Positions 13,901 through 27,900 of a stretch of 64,000 nucleotides of DNA are shown here, in pieces (the stretch's first letter is position 1; each line of letters begins with the position of its first letter). The notes beneath the pieces were generated by a model. The model was not told the origin of the DNA and did not search any database. It was given only the letters and a program-made list of their open reading frames with translations. The position numbers were made by a program, and so were the translations under genes. The stretch is taken from assembly GCF_932526225.1 (NCBI RefSeq), contig NC_064039.1, positions 11,984,139-12,048,138 on the forward strand. Direction: 5' to 3'. This DNA comes from Nematostella vectensis. Its lineage: Eukaryota; Cnidaria; Anthozoa; Actiniaria; Edwardsiidae.

Positions 13901-15906
13901 ACATTAACCCGTGGTTGCTTTACAGGGGAAGGCAAGATACCAGTGTGTGACTACGAAACAGCGGCATCCTGCATGTGGAAAGCTTGGGGTAAGTCAAGGG
14001 TATGTAGACCGTATTCATGGTGACATATTATGATGCCGGCACTGTTTGCGCCCTAAGCAACGACAACAGTTATACCCTCGGTCCGAGTTGCATCCAATGT
14101 TATTGACGTTACCAGCTTAAGAGACATCTGCCGCCGGCAAAATCAAAATCATAAACACCTCCATATCACCAATCTCGTGGTATTAGAGTGGCCGTTTAGA
14201 TCAAGTATCAGGAAGTCAGGTTGGCGGATTTTTTTATTTGCCGGCATCACGTCCTAAAGACTACACGAAACCCGTAACCGAGTGCGGGAGCTTGCCCTGT
14301 GTTGCCGGCGTCGCGGACCTAAATTCACCCTTATACGTATTTTATGCATACTAACGATATATACACCTATTCCACAAAAGGTTGTCAGTGCGAATGTCAA
14401 ATGGTAAATGGCTTATGGGTACTAATCATTCGAAAAATTAAAGGCGTTAAATAAAGTCCAGCAATGTCAGAGCCAAGCAGTGGAAACCATCAATGAATAA
14501 TTGTTTTGATTTATCCATATTCTTCGAGGCGCATGGTTACTTTCGGTCGTAGAACTGCCATTTGCCATGTGCACTGACAACCCTTATCGAAATTGGTGTA
14601 TAATACTGTTAAGTTCTTTGCTGGTTATTTCGATGGGGAGAGGAGCAGTTATGTTAGCGTACTCCAAACCTGTCTATGTCCCTACTTACTCAACATTTCT
14701 CATCTCAGCATACTAGTTCTTCTGGTGATTATTTCGATGGGAAGAGGGGTAGCCGTGTTAGCGTACTCCAAGCCTTTTTTGTCCTTACTAACTCGGTACT
14801 TCTCATTTCTGCATACTAGTTCTTCTGGTGATTATTTCGATGGGAAGAGGGGTAGCCGTGTTAGCGTACTCCAAGCCTTTTTTGTCCTTACTTACTCAGT
14901 ACTTCTCATCTCAGCATACTTTGAAGAGAACAAGCTGGATCAATGTCCAGTGGCTTGCAACAGCGTCGAGTACTCCGCGCAGCTTTCCTACGCACGATTT
15001 CCCGCCAACAATTACGCCAAGATGCTGGCTAAAGAGTACGGATTGAAGGGGTCTGACGAAGAGAACAGGCGATATCTTAGGTGAAAAGGCTTTTTCAATA
15101 ACCCTGAATTCTCGCGTTACGTTATTTAATCCATGTGACTCAAAGTTTTTCCGAAAATATCAACTTTAGTTTTCAAACAATTCACTGTCTTAATGTTTGG
15201 TTGTATTATTTTGTTTGAGCCAATTTGTTTACATGTTTGTAGGGATAATTTGATTGAGATCAAGATCTACTATGAAGACCTGACATACTTTGATGTGCAA
15301 CAAGTCCCCAGCTACGATCTATACAGCTTGCTGGGTAAGTCAAGCGCGTAACTTTGGTTTGTTAAGTGGTTACTCGGTAGTTGCAAGTTTGTTTCGTGAC
15401 TATCGCCATCCTCGCGCGCCAAGGTACCACTCATACCCCTGGAGTGTACGCGAGGATGGACCATCGCGTGCTTATAAAGTAACCATCACGTGCTTATCAC
15501 ACGACCTTCACGTGCTTATAAAGTAACCATCACGGGCTTATCACACGACCTTCACTTGCTTATAAAGTAACCATCACTTGCTTATCACACGACCTTTACG
15601 TGCTTATAAAGTAACCATCACGTGCTTATCACACGACCTTCACGTGCTTATAAAGTAACCATCACGTGCTTATCACACAACCTTCTCGTATTTGTAAAGT
15701 AACAATCAAGTGCTTATCACGCGACCTTCGCGTGCCTATCAAGGAACCATCACGTGCTTATCAAATGACCATTACCCTTTTTTGGTATCCAAGGTGACGT
15801 CGGAGGACAGATCGGTCTCTTCCTCGGTGCCAGTCTTCTGACAGTCGTGGAGTATCTGGATCTGCTAGGAATGGTAGCTTATACCTCATTCAAATATCGA
15901 AATTAA
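7988..15906 (+). CDS. DEG/ENaC (ASIC-like) cation channel, paralogue A, six exons
   Basis: Predicted amiloride-sensitive-type sodium channel subunit of 531 residues, a trimeric plasma-membrane channel with two membrane helices and a large Cys-rich ectodomain. Exons: 7988-9001, 13448-13595, 13926-13988, 14915-15080, 15243-15334, 15794-15906; all junctions are GT-AG and the phases (0,1,1,2,1) join without stops. The pre-TM1 motif reads [16 protein letters not shown]1 follows as [17 protein letters not shown], and the post-TM1 [13 protein letters not shown] corresponds to the family's FPAVTxCN. The last exon, [20 protein letters not shown], carries the GAS selectivity filter of TM2. The ATG at 7988 is used because the frame upstream has no ATG; an out-of-frame ATG at 7924 opens a 14-codon upstream ORF. 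Gating ligand is unknown (protons, peptides or mechanical force are all known in the family). Intron 1 is 4.4 kb. Confidence 0.9.
9002..13447 (+). other. Intron 1 of DEG/ENaC paralogue A
   Basis: A 4.4-kb intron between donor AAAG|GTAAAA at 9001/9002 and acceptor TTTTAAG at 13447. It holds a run of about 24 G residues (about 11649-11672) and AT-rich low-complexity sequence. The short open frames at 9875-10114 and 11893-12500 show no domain. No further exon of the channel is expected here, because exon 1 ends [13 protein letters not shown] and exon 2 begins VTNLPFPY, which is contiguous in the family. Confidence 0.65.
14600..14925 (+). repeat. Three tandem copies of about 104 bp spanning the exon 4 acceptor of paralogue A
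   Basis: Successive TTATTTCGATGGG landmarks fall near 14624, 14728 and 14831, a period of 103-104 bp. Each copy contains the pyrimidine-rich stretch leading to the CTCATCTCAGCATACT splice acceptor. Copy 1 keeps the acceptor AG but is followed by CATACTAG, which would stop translation at once. Copy 2 has lost it (CATTTCTG). Copy 3 is the functional acceptor at 14914. Copies 2 and 3 are closer to each other than to copy 1. Confidence 0.85.
15460..15775 (+). repeat. 44-bp minisatellite in intron 5 of paralogue A
   Basis: About seven copies of a 44-bp unit built from CACGTGCTTATCACACGACC and CACGTGCTTATAAAGTAACC half-units. It ends about 20 bp before the last exon at 15794. Most half-units contain a CACGTG palindrome (E-box consensus). 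The half-unit structure suggests an older duplication of about 22 bp. Confidence 0.85.
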
Positions 15907-18900
15907 TCCAATGCGCTCCGCGTGACACATCCTATGGTTGCGCACTCGCTGGCGAACACTTATGGAGGCAAACTCGCTGGTAACAGTGAAAGTGTGAAGG
16001 CGTCAGATAATCTTGGAAGCGGGTAGTATACCTATAACAAGCCCAGCCATTCAAGTTTCAATTCGTCGAGTAAAATAGTTTGGAACCCAACTTGATCAAG
16101 GGGTCAGGTTTGAACTGTCGTTCAAAGTAACCAAGGTAACCAACGTAATTAAAAAACAAGTGCTGCCCCTTGGCAGCGAAACATAACACTATTGACTATG
16201 AGTTTGTATAGTCATTACATCGCCCTTACAAGCCAATCAATAATAACTGGTATTTAAAGAAGATAATGATATTGTCTTTACAGGGGAAGCGGTCTAGTCA
16301 GCAGACCAATCCATATTCAGTAATGTCCATATTTGGTAATGTCCATATTCAGTAATGTCCATATTCAGTAATGTCCATATTTGGTAATGTTCATATTCAG
16401 TAATGTCTATATTTGGTAATGTCCATATTCAGTAATGTCCATATTTGGTAATGTCCACATTTGGATTTACTCATATCTCGTTTGTCCATATTGTGGTATT
16501 ATTCATTTTTTAATACCCCTTTATATGGTTCTTTCTATATTTGGCGTTGTACTGATCTCAAATGGCTGAGATATGATAATTATGATCATTTAGTCTCCAA
16601 CCCATTTTTGGTGTATTGATTCCCTATTTAGGATTGGTTGTTGAATTTACAATAACGGATAAATTGGATGTTTAGATATATATCTTACAATACAACAGCT
16701 TTAATAGTGATCAAAGATTGAGTTTATTTTTGCTACTGTAGATATTTAATGAAATGTGTTGTTTTTCGTGTTTAAAAATACTTAATCATGTTAGAAAATG
16801 GCATAATCTTTTGAAGCCTGCCTTATGTTCTAATATTGTCTGCGTAAAAAATCAACCCCCTTTGCGGTGGTTGGGCACCGTGCAAAATGGCCTAGGGCAT
16901 GCAAAATATTTTAGGGAAAGAGGAGGATATTTCTACTGTCCCAATGGCGAAGGCACGATCAAATTCTGGGTTTTCTCCATCGCCTACAATCGAGCAAAAA
17001 AAGGAATGGGCACCCATTTATGTCTTTTCAACTGATATCCTTTAGTTTTATGTGAAGTCAGTCAAGAATGTGGATATCAAATAATGATTTAAATAATGAA
17101 AAGACATAAAAATTTTTTGAGTCAATAACTGTAATAATGCAATTACAGGTTATACAATTATAGCCCAATCATTCTCTTTGGAGAGCACACTATTTAACAC
17201 CGCTTCATGTTAACGATTGCAGGTCTTTAGGTTAGATACATGAACAATTTAGCGTTCCTGAGTACAGGTTAACCTCATTTGTAGCTTATAAGTTTAATGA
17301 TGAACGCAAAACGTTCCGGTACATTTAGCTTCCTGTGAGTAATTAAAAAAACTAAATTTGTTATCGAGGAAAGAAATGTTGAATTTCTAAGAAAAATAAT
17401 TACCGAGGGCCACTAATAACTATTACTATATACCTGGGAATAATGAGGCTTCGTGCCATATACTACTGCTACAATTATAAAAATAACAAATCAATCATGT
17501 CTCTATTGTCTTTTTATGTGTGTTTGATGCACTGGGGTAGTGCATGAGGCCCGCGGGTGCTCACGGGATGTCTCTTAGTGATCTTTTGGTGGGACATGCT
17601 CTTGTGTTTGTCTTGCTGGGGGAGAAGGTGGTATAGGGTCAGCCAAGATAACTAGGGTGTCGGTGTTTAAGATGGGGGGTGTCATTGGCATTTGACGGGG
17701 TGTCATCAGTTATATGGTCAATTGAAAAATTAAAGAGTGGTTTTCAAAAACCCGTGAAATACTATTTGGTTTATTTAGTATTCATACACTTTAATGTATT
17801 TATTCTCTTTTGTTCTGGCTAGACTATTGCACTTTAACAATTACATTTTGTTACACGGGATTTTGAAAATCACTCTATATAGTAAACTCTTCGTTCACGT
17901 TAGTCGGTGCATAATGGTGTATCACACATAATAACCAGATAACAACGAAGTGTGATGATACAAAACAATCACAAGAAGGTGATGGACTTGAGGAGGGGTT
18001 AAAATTAATGATGAATAAGTAAATTATAAATAAACAATACAAGCTTATTTTCATAAAATTGTTTATATGGTTTTATCGCTTCAGAAATGGTAAGCTTTTT
18101 CCGGGAGAGCTTCCCTAAAACCCGGACAAGGCGTCTCATCCGATCATTTTGGGATTGGAGTCAGACGGCCCTGAAGCACTTATAAAATAAAATAAATGCC
18201 ATTCGCGCTTATTTGATGAGTCTAGTTTCGATGGGACAGCGCCAATCAGAGGGGGAATTCAACCGGACTCTCCCCCTCTTTGAATCTTATTGTGTGCAGC
18301 GAAAATGATATTTTTAGTTATCACAATTGCAAAAGAAAAAAAAACTTTTAAATGTCACTAAGTAAAGAAGAATATAAATAATATTTAAAACGAAATAATT
18401 TTACGTCTAGTAGAGGCGCCAAGAAAAAGGGAACGTGGAGACTTGCTTAATGTAAAGAAACGCTTGCTACGGAGGCTATAATTTAACGTGATCCTGACTG
18501 AGATAAGAACCCTACTGCACTTGGTATGTTATATTGTTGTAGTTTGTAATGAACGCCTCTTTCTAATAAACGCCTCCTATCTATTGAACGCCCCCCTCGG
18601 ACCATCGAAATTTAAAATTTTAAAACCTTTCACTTATATAAATCCAGCCAAAAGAAAGCATAGATAAACTTTCAAATTCTGAAAAGGGAATTGAATTTGA
18701 AGGGAATTGAAATTTGAATTTGCTACAGATCTTTGAACATTTTCCTGGCCGCGCGAAAGGGGATTGAATAGAGTGAATAATTCCAAATTTTGGCGTGAAA
18801 ATCTAAAACAACATATTTTCCTTAAATCAGTTCAAGTTCATCAACGGCAATACAACAAAATATTGGCGAATTGTTTTCTATTGCAATGCTACACACAATT

Positions 18901-21900
18901 AAGCGAAGAATAATTTAAAGCAAAGAAAATAAAATATCTTTTTGTTGTAGGTTTTAAAAACAGCACGCGCTCGTGAGAATGTCGCCATTCTTGGTGCGAA
19001 TACATCGCGCGCGCACAATGCAAAACAATTCATAGACTACAAAATTTATGCTAAATTTTTGCAGATTTGTATACTGAAGTTAAATAATCATTTACCTACC
19101 AGGTTGAGATATAAATATGACGGTAAAATTTGTAACCACACAACGTTCTTCAACAATAACTTAAGAAGACATGAAGATAGGAATCGGTTTAGCGCACGCA
19201 TATATTTTCTCATATAATTTGATTGATCGATCTACGTCCCAAATGACTGGACCCGGGCCTTTCAGTTCACGGCCTTTTTCCGAAGGTTGACCAAAATACC
19301 TCAACAGATTTGAGCTATTAGCGCGAAAGCGCGTTACAAGCCACATACCGCTTGGAAGATGAAAATATATAGAATTGACCAAATCCATCAACTTTGAAAG
19401 GTAATATGGACTTTAATAAATGCCTCTGGCGTTTATTAGATCGTTTACGGTAAGCTAACTTAAAACAGGAAGCATTCCCCGGAATCCCTATAATGTACAA
19501 AGTGCTCTACTTTTCAGTTCCCACCCCCACCCCCAATTAGCAAAATGTTAACAGCTTTTTTACCCCCTTCCCCCAAAAATGTGCAAAATATGTCACTTTC
19601 ATAGGGCCCCTGAATGGTCTTTGGCTAACACTTGCGAGCTTCTCGTTTTTTATGCGAGACCGAGCATTTTTTGTTGATGAATAAATCGAGCAGCGAGCAC
19701 ATCGAAAAATACAATGCGAGCACGGCGGAAAATACAATGAGAGCACGACGGAGAAAATTGCGCGAGCATGCGAGCATTAGCCGAAAACTGCGAGCACATC
19801 GAAATTTCGGGGGACCATTCGGGGGCCCTTTTCATAGCCCCCTTCCTGCCCCTTCCCTCCCAAAAAAGGGTAAAATGTTCCATTTACCTCCCCCTTATTT
19901 TGCTTCTTATCAAGCATAAACTACTTGGCTTCTAAATGCATAATAAAAAACCTCGCCTTCTCCGCCTAGTGCCTCTCCATGTATTCTACGTGTATTTTCC
20001 CACAAGGCTTTGTGGCTGTTAGGAACTTTCTAGACTTTTTATCATGCTGCCTATTCGATTAACATAACAATAAAGCTTCTACTTTTTTAAACAGAAGCCC
20101 AGAGTAATAATAAGGACGTAAAAAATAAATTCACATCAGCCAAGAGCCCATGCAAATCTCACTTTCTTGTATAATAACCGCTGGCGAATCGCGGACTGAC
20201 CCTGACTTTTTCCTGGTTGAAGCGCTATGCCCTTTGGAGGTGCGATATTATCCTCTAAGATTTGATCGATTGTTGTGTTCCTTGACGCACTGGGAACGGT
20301 GCAACACAATCAAACACCCCTCAAGATGAGTGGGAATGCGTTGCATAATAGATATCTTAGCAGGGCTCGGATAAAATAATCATAGGGAACGTAAGTATCA
20401 GATTTGAAAAAAAAAAAGCAAAGGATATAGAATATATATGGAAGATTCCATTAAATCTGATGTTTTGACTGTTCCCACGCTTGCTTGGAATTTTATATCT
20501 TTACTTGCGGAAAGATTAATAAAGGAAAAAGTATTTTATTATATGTGTGGGAAGATCAAAACTCCCGTAGAAGCTGTGATGTTCGCACTATTAATGGTAT
20601 TGGCGGTTTCACACTTGAAATCATTCACGTATTTATTGAGATTTTCTACAAACACCGAACAATATACTAGAACTATCAATGGAGAGCAACTTCATCTGTA
20701 CAACGTTGTAAACGATCCTTAAATTGTTTACTAAACACATTTTTAGCAAGATCATATATTATATATCATCTTTAAGCGACAACTCCGCCGATTATCAATG
20801 TTGTAACAACTGTCTTTCCCTAGAATAAACTCCTGCCTTTCAAAACAAAAAGTTATTTCAACTCCCAATCTGGATTGCCATAAATCCATCTTTTGTGAGA
20901 TGTAATTAACTCGAAATTGTATAATGAAAAATGACCTTGTTCCGTGCCGAAGCTTATCTATCAAATACAGAGCTTTAAAAAATATCCATCTCTCGTGAAT
21001 ATTCAATCAAGTGATACCCCTCTTTTTAGGAAAAAAATAAAGCCTTTGATGTAATTATTCCACGTATAGTCTTACTGACGAATTTTATCCTAAAAACAAC
21101 GTCCAAATGATTTATCGGATAACGATTAGTGCTATCATGTATTCCGATCGCAGAGGATATTCTCGAGGACCTGATCTGTCCTTGGCCCAGTTCGCGTTGT
21201 TAAAATATCGAGCTTTCTGTAGAGACCAAGGGAACAAGTTGAAGGACGCACGATGCTCAATGCGTCTTTTGTACATAAAAGAATAAAAAACACAACTCGT
21301 CCGATAAACATGTCTAGAGAAACAGAAGAGAAGTCACGATATGCATTCTTCAATTTTAAAACAACTACTTTATTGTTGAAGTTATTTTGAGTTTCTCCCA
21401 TTGTACATTAATATCCGCCCCCTTGATTGGCTAACCCAAGAGAATATCTCTGAAGATTGCTATGTCGTAACCCTTACGGGAAACCATTTACTAATTTATA
21501 CTTTAGAAAAAAAACACTTGTGAAATTGTGAATGAGTGTAGTCTGACAGCTAGCGTGTTACAGCTCTACAATAATACCCTTCTCGCCGAAGCTGTGGCTA
21601 TAGGACCTGGTAAAGGGGTTTTCGTCTTTGTTCGCTTGTGCATACATTAGCGGGGTGTTGCGACTCATATGCATAATATCAGAGTAGCAGTGCAGGTGCC
21701 TTGACTATTATTGAAGATTTTGAAAAGCAGTAAACAAAGACAAAGGTTCGATTAACTAAATCATTTTACCGGGACTCAGAAAGAGAGAGAAGTATGGAAC
21801 CAAAAGATAAAAATCAAGTGCTGATATTTTACCTAGATCCGCACAGGTCTTGTTTTCTTCACGTGTAAGCGAGCTTATTTGATTTGCTCGACACTGACTT

Positions 21901-21955
21901 GTGGTTCGTGCGGGGAATGTCCGTTCATCAGACAGGGTAGTAAAAGAGAACAAGT
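15907..21955. other. Intergenic region between the two DEG/ENaC paralogues
   Basis: About 6 kb with no recognised gene. It contains a 16-bp tandem repeat (16309-16475), AT-rich stretches, an ATAAACGCC motif near 18570 that recurs inverted near 19430, and a GAGCA-rich degenerate segment near 19630-19810 flanked by inverted GGGCCC/GAATGGTC blocks. Open frames such as 16754-17035 and 20438-20722 show no domain and no codon pattern that would justify a call. Confidence 0.6.
16309..16475 (+). repeat. 16-bp tandem repeat, about 10 copies
   Basis: Alternating units CCATATTCAGTAATGT and CCATATTTGGTAATGT repeat at 16-bp spacing. The array lies downstream of the stop codon of paralogue A and has no coding potential. 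Confidence 0.85.
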
Positions 21956-24900
21956 ATGGCGTTGTGTGGATGTTGCGCGTCTAAACCGTCGCCAACTAAT
22001 AGTGCATCTGAAGACGAGAGCACAGGCCCGGAGAGCAAGGAGGAAATATTGCTTGCAAATCAAAATGGGAATGCGTCAACCTACGAGAACATACGAAAAC
22101 GATCTGCTGCAAAACGAGACAAGAAACATGCGGAATATGGGAAAAGGAAGATGCGGGAAGTCTTTGCTTATTACATAAACCATTGCACACTTCACGGATT
22201 TCATTATATTTTCGAGACAAAGTCTCTATTTCGTAAGATCGCTTGGTTTAGCGTTCTAGCAATTGCTGGGGGTTTCTTCTTTAAGGAGATCAAGACCAGC
22301 ACAACGCAGTATTTTAAATACCCTTTTAGCATTATGTCGACAGTGGAATACCCCAGAACTTTAGTGTTTCCGGCGGTCACAATATGTGATTTTCATGACA
22401 TTCGCCAAACATTAGTCAGCAATGCCAAAGGCGAGCAGGCAATAAATATTTCTTCCTCAGAAAAGTTAGAAACTTTAGCCAGGAAGACGTATAAGAGTTT
22501 TAACGAAACTCTGATATCTTGCTCTTTGAGGCGCGGCGTTCGGGGCGCAAGACCTTTCAACATTCACGACTTTAAGGTGTTCTTCACGGCTAAAGGCCAA
22601 ACATGCTATACGTTCAATGCTGCTATGGACGGCAAGAAACTCCTGGAAGTTGACAATGTTGGGCCTAAGTTTGGACTGGAGATTTACCTAAATGCCCAGC
22701 ATTGGTGGTTTAAGGACGATGTCAGGGAGAGTGGGTTTCGGTTTATTCTTCATCAACAAGATGATTTGCCGCTCACTAGGGAAGGTTTCCGAGTATCGTC
22801 TGGGTATGTCACCTACGTGGACATGAGACTGGAAAAGGCAAGTAACGATTTGACACAAAGTATTTATTTGTTGAAGGTCGTGTAAAGCGACCATAAAACT
22901 AGGTTGTATATCTTGACTAAGTAAACAGAGGACTGTGATTTCACTCAATCTCGGCCTAGTGTTCCATTTCAAGAACGATTCATAACCCTAATTACGAAGA
23001 ACTCATCCCATTTGCTAAGATTTCTGATGTTTCCGATGGCTGTTTCCGTACCTCTGTTGTAGGTGATGATCAGTCTAGTTATCAGTATGCTAACTTAAAT
23101 CTCCCTTTTATTACCAATACGTATCAAAACACTTGGACAATATCTTCATAGGGTTGTTTTACCAAAACTAAGTAAAAAAATGATCACATCGCAGGGGATC
23201 GTTTGTTTTCCTTCTCGATGATTCTCATTTTGCATATCCAAATTGGAAATTCAAATTGTTATTTGTTTGGAAGCCGATTATAATTAGCCTGTAGCAGGCG
23301 ACAGGCGTTGAATGGTAAGAATCGAATAAAATTCAACCGAAAATGGCGGCTGAAAAAATATAATTGCACAGTAAGAATGATAAGATACTCGGAAGGTTAC
23401 AGCGTCCTCGAAGTCTATCATTCAATTTGCGCTCTGCTCTTCTAACAACTTGGGTGCCAATTAGCTATCTTCGCGGGATGCCCACTTGTTTTGAGATATT
23501 ACTCCCCTGTTTTAGCGATGTACGTTAAACAATCTGCCAGAGCCACTTTATATGCGATGATAAGATACGCATGTAATTCTCGAATAAAGGTCAAGAAGGG
23601 TTAAGTGTCTAATGCATATATTTTAATTTTCTTTTCCTTTTTGTGATGTACCAGATTATTGTTCCTTCAGGCGATGTCTGCTTACGGGATTTTTTTTTGT
23701 TTTTATACCAGTATTAATTTGAATTATCAAACGACAATGAATAATATATTATTTTAGGTCTCTGTGTCTTTTCTTTCATAACAAAACCGTTTATTTTTCG
23801 ATACCTACGACTTCTTGTAGCATCAAATAGCTTTATTACGTGTTTTTTTTTAATTTTCTGAATTCTGGTTTTAAGATTGTAAAGACGACTATGTGTCCTT
23901 TTAACTCAGACGTTGAAACACAGCGTTGTTTTTATTTTGCGGTTTTGTTTAGCAACCCACTATTCAGTAGATAAGTGCCCTAAACCTCGAAATCGTCTTC
24001 GTCATAGATCCTTGCGTGTAAGGGCCACTTCTTAAGCTGTGCAGACTCAATTAAACTGCCCTAAAGGCTAGCCACATTCGCCGCGACTAATCTCTTGTTT
24101 TATCAAGAGAACCGCGATAAAGTACAACATTTATCTGGGTGACAGGGTCTCCTCAGATTTATTTTTCCAAATACTAGATCTTTAGGCGAGAAGAGGCGGC
24201 ACCTACAACAATTTTCATATAAAAGCTCATGATTCATAATTATGTTTGGCACACTTGCAAGAATTGTGTTCAGGACGCTAAGCATAAAATCAGTTAAGCC
24301 AGTTGTTAGTGAATAATGAGTCACAAACCAGAACAAGTACAAGCTCACAGATCGTGAATATATAACGGTATCTGAGCATAAAAGTTGAAAGCATGGCATC
24401 ACCAATTGGCTCAATAGTGAAGCCACTTAAAAAATCGCCGAAAAGCCTTATGCTTGAATATTTATTTATGATTACAAATCGACGTTTTAAGTAAGGCTTT
24501 GCTTGTAAGCTGCTAATAATCAAAATAGGCAAAGTACTGCAAAATTTAGAATTTTACTTAAAATTTATTATTCAAATTCGGACAATAATATGGAAAACAA
24601 GAGGAAATCTGTCCCGCGGCGCACGGAAAGTGAATCAAATAGGAGAACAACCCGCACTGGGTATAAATAAATCTTTCACGGTCAAGGGCGTTCTTATTTT
24701 AGTTCTTACAGCTTTGCATTTTATAATCCCCTAATTAAAGGTTTAGACTGAGGTAAAAAGGATAAGATATTTTCATTGAAATCGTTCAACTTAAGCTACC
24801 GCTTATTACGATGAAAATTGTTATGTTAATATTTTGCTAATTAGGGTTATACGTTAGGATGGAGTTTTGAAAACTATAAGTGACGCCTGTCGTTAGTTTT

Positions 24901-27900
24901 TTGGTTTCAAGTGGGTGGTTTATATTCTGTCCCACGTTATTATTTTTAACCACTGTTTTTTTTTTCACTGTTTTTGTCTTGTTTTATTTATTGATTGATT
25001 GATTGATTTATTTCTTACTGCATCAGATTGCGTGCACACAGAACATAGCACTTTCCAAGTGCCAGTTTCTTGCGAAGCTTCACAAGCTAACACATCTTTC
25101 CCCAAAATGTTTTTGGCTTGATATTAGAGAAGTCTTGGTGTAGTATGATAACTATATAAGCTTAGTTTAGACTAGGTCTACCACAGAAGCCTAAATTGGG
25201 ATGTAGATATACCCAAGGATATACCTATTTTTGTGTTATTTTTGGGACATTCACCTCGATCAAAATAAATCGTCCAGTCATGGAGCTCACCATACTTCGA
25301 AGGATACAATGTATAAGATAAAGTCAAAACTGAAAGTGTTTGTTAAAAAACGAGCAGTTGCGCCTCTGGTTTGCGCGTCCAGTTTAGAGTTTTAAAAAAT
25401 ACAATAAAAAGAACGTTATTTAGAATAAGAAGTTGCGTTTAAAAAAAAAATAAAATAAATAAACGTTATATATAAAGAGAAGTTTCGCCGCTGGTTTGCC
25501 CATGCAGTTTAAAGTTTAAAAAAAGATAATAAAATAAACGTTAAAGAGAAGTTTCGCCTCTGGTTTGCCCAAGCAGCTTAAAGTTAAAGAAAAGATAATA
25601 AAATATACGTTATATATAAAGAGAAGTTTCGCCGGGTTTGCACATGCAGTTTAAAGTTTCCCGTGACCCACGCTAAAAACGAATAAAATTAATGCAGGAT
25701 TGTTATTTACTATTCAGTATTTAGTAAACCGCGGCACAAGGAAGATGAATGACATTACCCCCTTTAGGTGAACCGCCACTTGCTGCGTCCTTTCATTCGA
25801 TGGTAATCCTAGACACAATAGCACGAGATGTTTGTAACTGTGTACGACGCGATCTAGCGACGCCTTGCTACACCTCTTATACATATATACTATATCATTT
25901 ATTATGACATTATTTATGAGCTTGCAAACATCGATTGTTTTAAAATGATGCTTGCTGCAGGGCATATATTTGTATTTAGTAGCATTCTTTGAATTAAAGG
26001 AGAGGGAATAAAAGCATATTTAGAGTATGTCAAGTATGTTTTTCGACTACCTTGCAGAAACCTCTTTTCCAATAGGTTGTGTGCAACCGTTCACTTGGCA
26101 AATTAGAGGATTTTTCAAACCTTTTGTGTTTTTTTCTAGGTTAATCGCATTACTAGTAAGGAATAGTCCGGAAGCACTTAGTGGATAATGGTGAATAGTG
26201 TCCCCTATACACGGTCAAGAATAACCTCTAAGATCACCAGTAGTATTCCTAGTCACAAAGTAAAAATAACTGGAATCGTTGTAATCGCTAAGAATCCTTA
26301 AACTCGTCAATAATGCTAATCACAGGCGCGTACGAAGGGTGCGCACCCCCGCCCCCCCCCCCCCCCCTTGGCGGCCAAAAAGCGGGTCATTTCTTAAAAG
26401 GAATCCTCAAATGCATTTTCCGTGTGATACCTATGACTGCGCAACCCCCCTCAGTCAATCCTGCGCACGCGCCTGTATCACGCATTAGTTATAATTTAAT
26501 CACTATGTCCGCATATTGAAAATGTACTGCTAAAGTAGTCTAGTTTGTTTTGAGTTTGATTAATCATAATCTCCGTGAAATAATTAGATTTTCTTTTGGA
26601 CTAGGTGAAGAACCTCCCTTATCCCTTCAGCTCAGACTGTGATGGTCGCGGTCTGGACCTCTACCCCAAGTACTCGCGCAATAATTGCTATATGGAGAGC
26701 CTGACTAAATACATCCTCCAGCAGTGCAAATGCAGGGCCTGGTTCATGGCAGGTTTGTGTGCAGGGGTATGCGGGAGGGAGGAACGTTTATTTGCGAGGG
26801 AGTTAAAGAGGGCCAATCAGCACCATCTTACACTCCTGCTCAAAACCGACTTACGCGAAGCATCCATTTCCATCGGCTAATTCAAGCGAGTAACTGCAAC
26901 TCTTTCAATAAAATACTGTTGATTAAATATCCCAATTGAATTGTGAATGGTTATCTAAGTTTTCACGTAAGTAGAACAATGTTTGCACAAAGTGCAAAGT
27001 AGTAGTTGGCAGACATCCTTTAAGTTGCTCGTGTGACGAGGTGATTTCGCCCCGGGTTGTCACTTTTGCTGGTACTTGGAAGATGGCTGATTTTATGTTA
27101 ATTTGGATAGAAAAAGTTTCTGGATGGATCCAGTGACCTATTACCAGAGCTTAGGATGCTAAATGGGACTAAATTACTCCGTGGTCAGTGACTTACTTCT
27201 CTGGACCCGAGCATGTGTTTTCTCTCGATACGCACCCTCGGGGAATCAGGGTGTCGCGGAGATCGGGCGCACACAGAGCGGGCGAGAAAGAAAGGGGAGC
27301 CCTCCTCTTTTTCGCGCGCCCCCTGTGTGCCCAAAATACTTGGGGTGAGATGAGGTATACTTGAGGTGAGATGAGGTATACCTGTGGTGAGATGAGGTAT
27401 ACTTGGGGTGAGATGAGGTATACTTGCATAGGGTGAGATGAGGTATACTTGAAGTGAGATGAGGTATACTTGAGGTGAGATGAGGTATACTTGAGGTGAG
27501 ATGAGGTATACTTGAGGTGAGATGAGGTATACCTGTGGTGAGATGAGGTATACTTGAGGAGAGATGAGGTATACCTGTGGTGAGATGAGGTATACTTGGG
27601 GTGAGATGAGGTATACTTGCATAGGGTGAGATGAGGTATACTTGAAGTGAGATGAGGTATACTTGAGGTGAGATGAGGTATACTTGAGGTGAGATGAGGT
27701 ATACTTGTGGTAAGATGAGGTATACTTGGGGTGAGATGAGGTATACTTGCATAGGGTGAGATGAGGTATACTTGAGGTGAGATGAGGTATACTTGAGGTG
27801 AGGTGAGGTATACTTGTGGTCAGATGAGGTATACTTGAAGTGAGATGAGGTATACTTGTGGTGAGATGAGGTATACTTGGGGTGAGATGAGGTATACTTG

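Larger units (their letters stand above)
22838..26604 (+). other. Intron 1 of DEG/ENaC paralogue B
   Basis: A 3.8-kb intron, AT-rich. It contains a tandemly duplicated segment near 25340-25660, in which GAGAAGTTTCGCC...TTTGCCCA...GCAGTTTAAAGTT with AATAAAATAAACGTTA recurs about four times, and a poly-C tract with a dispersed repeat at 26330-26470. No additional exon was found. Confidence 0.65.

Noticed and set aside
20438-20722. 94-codon open frame between the DEG/ENaC genes
   Set aside because: No recognisable domain and no supporting gene signals; AT-rich chance frame is likely.
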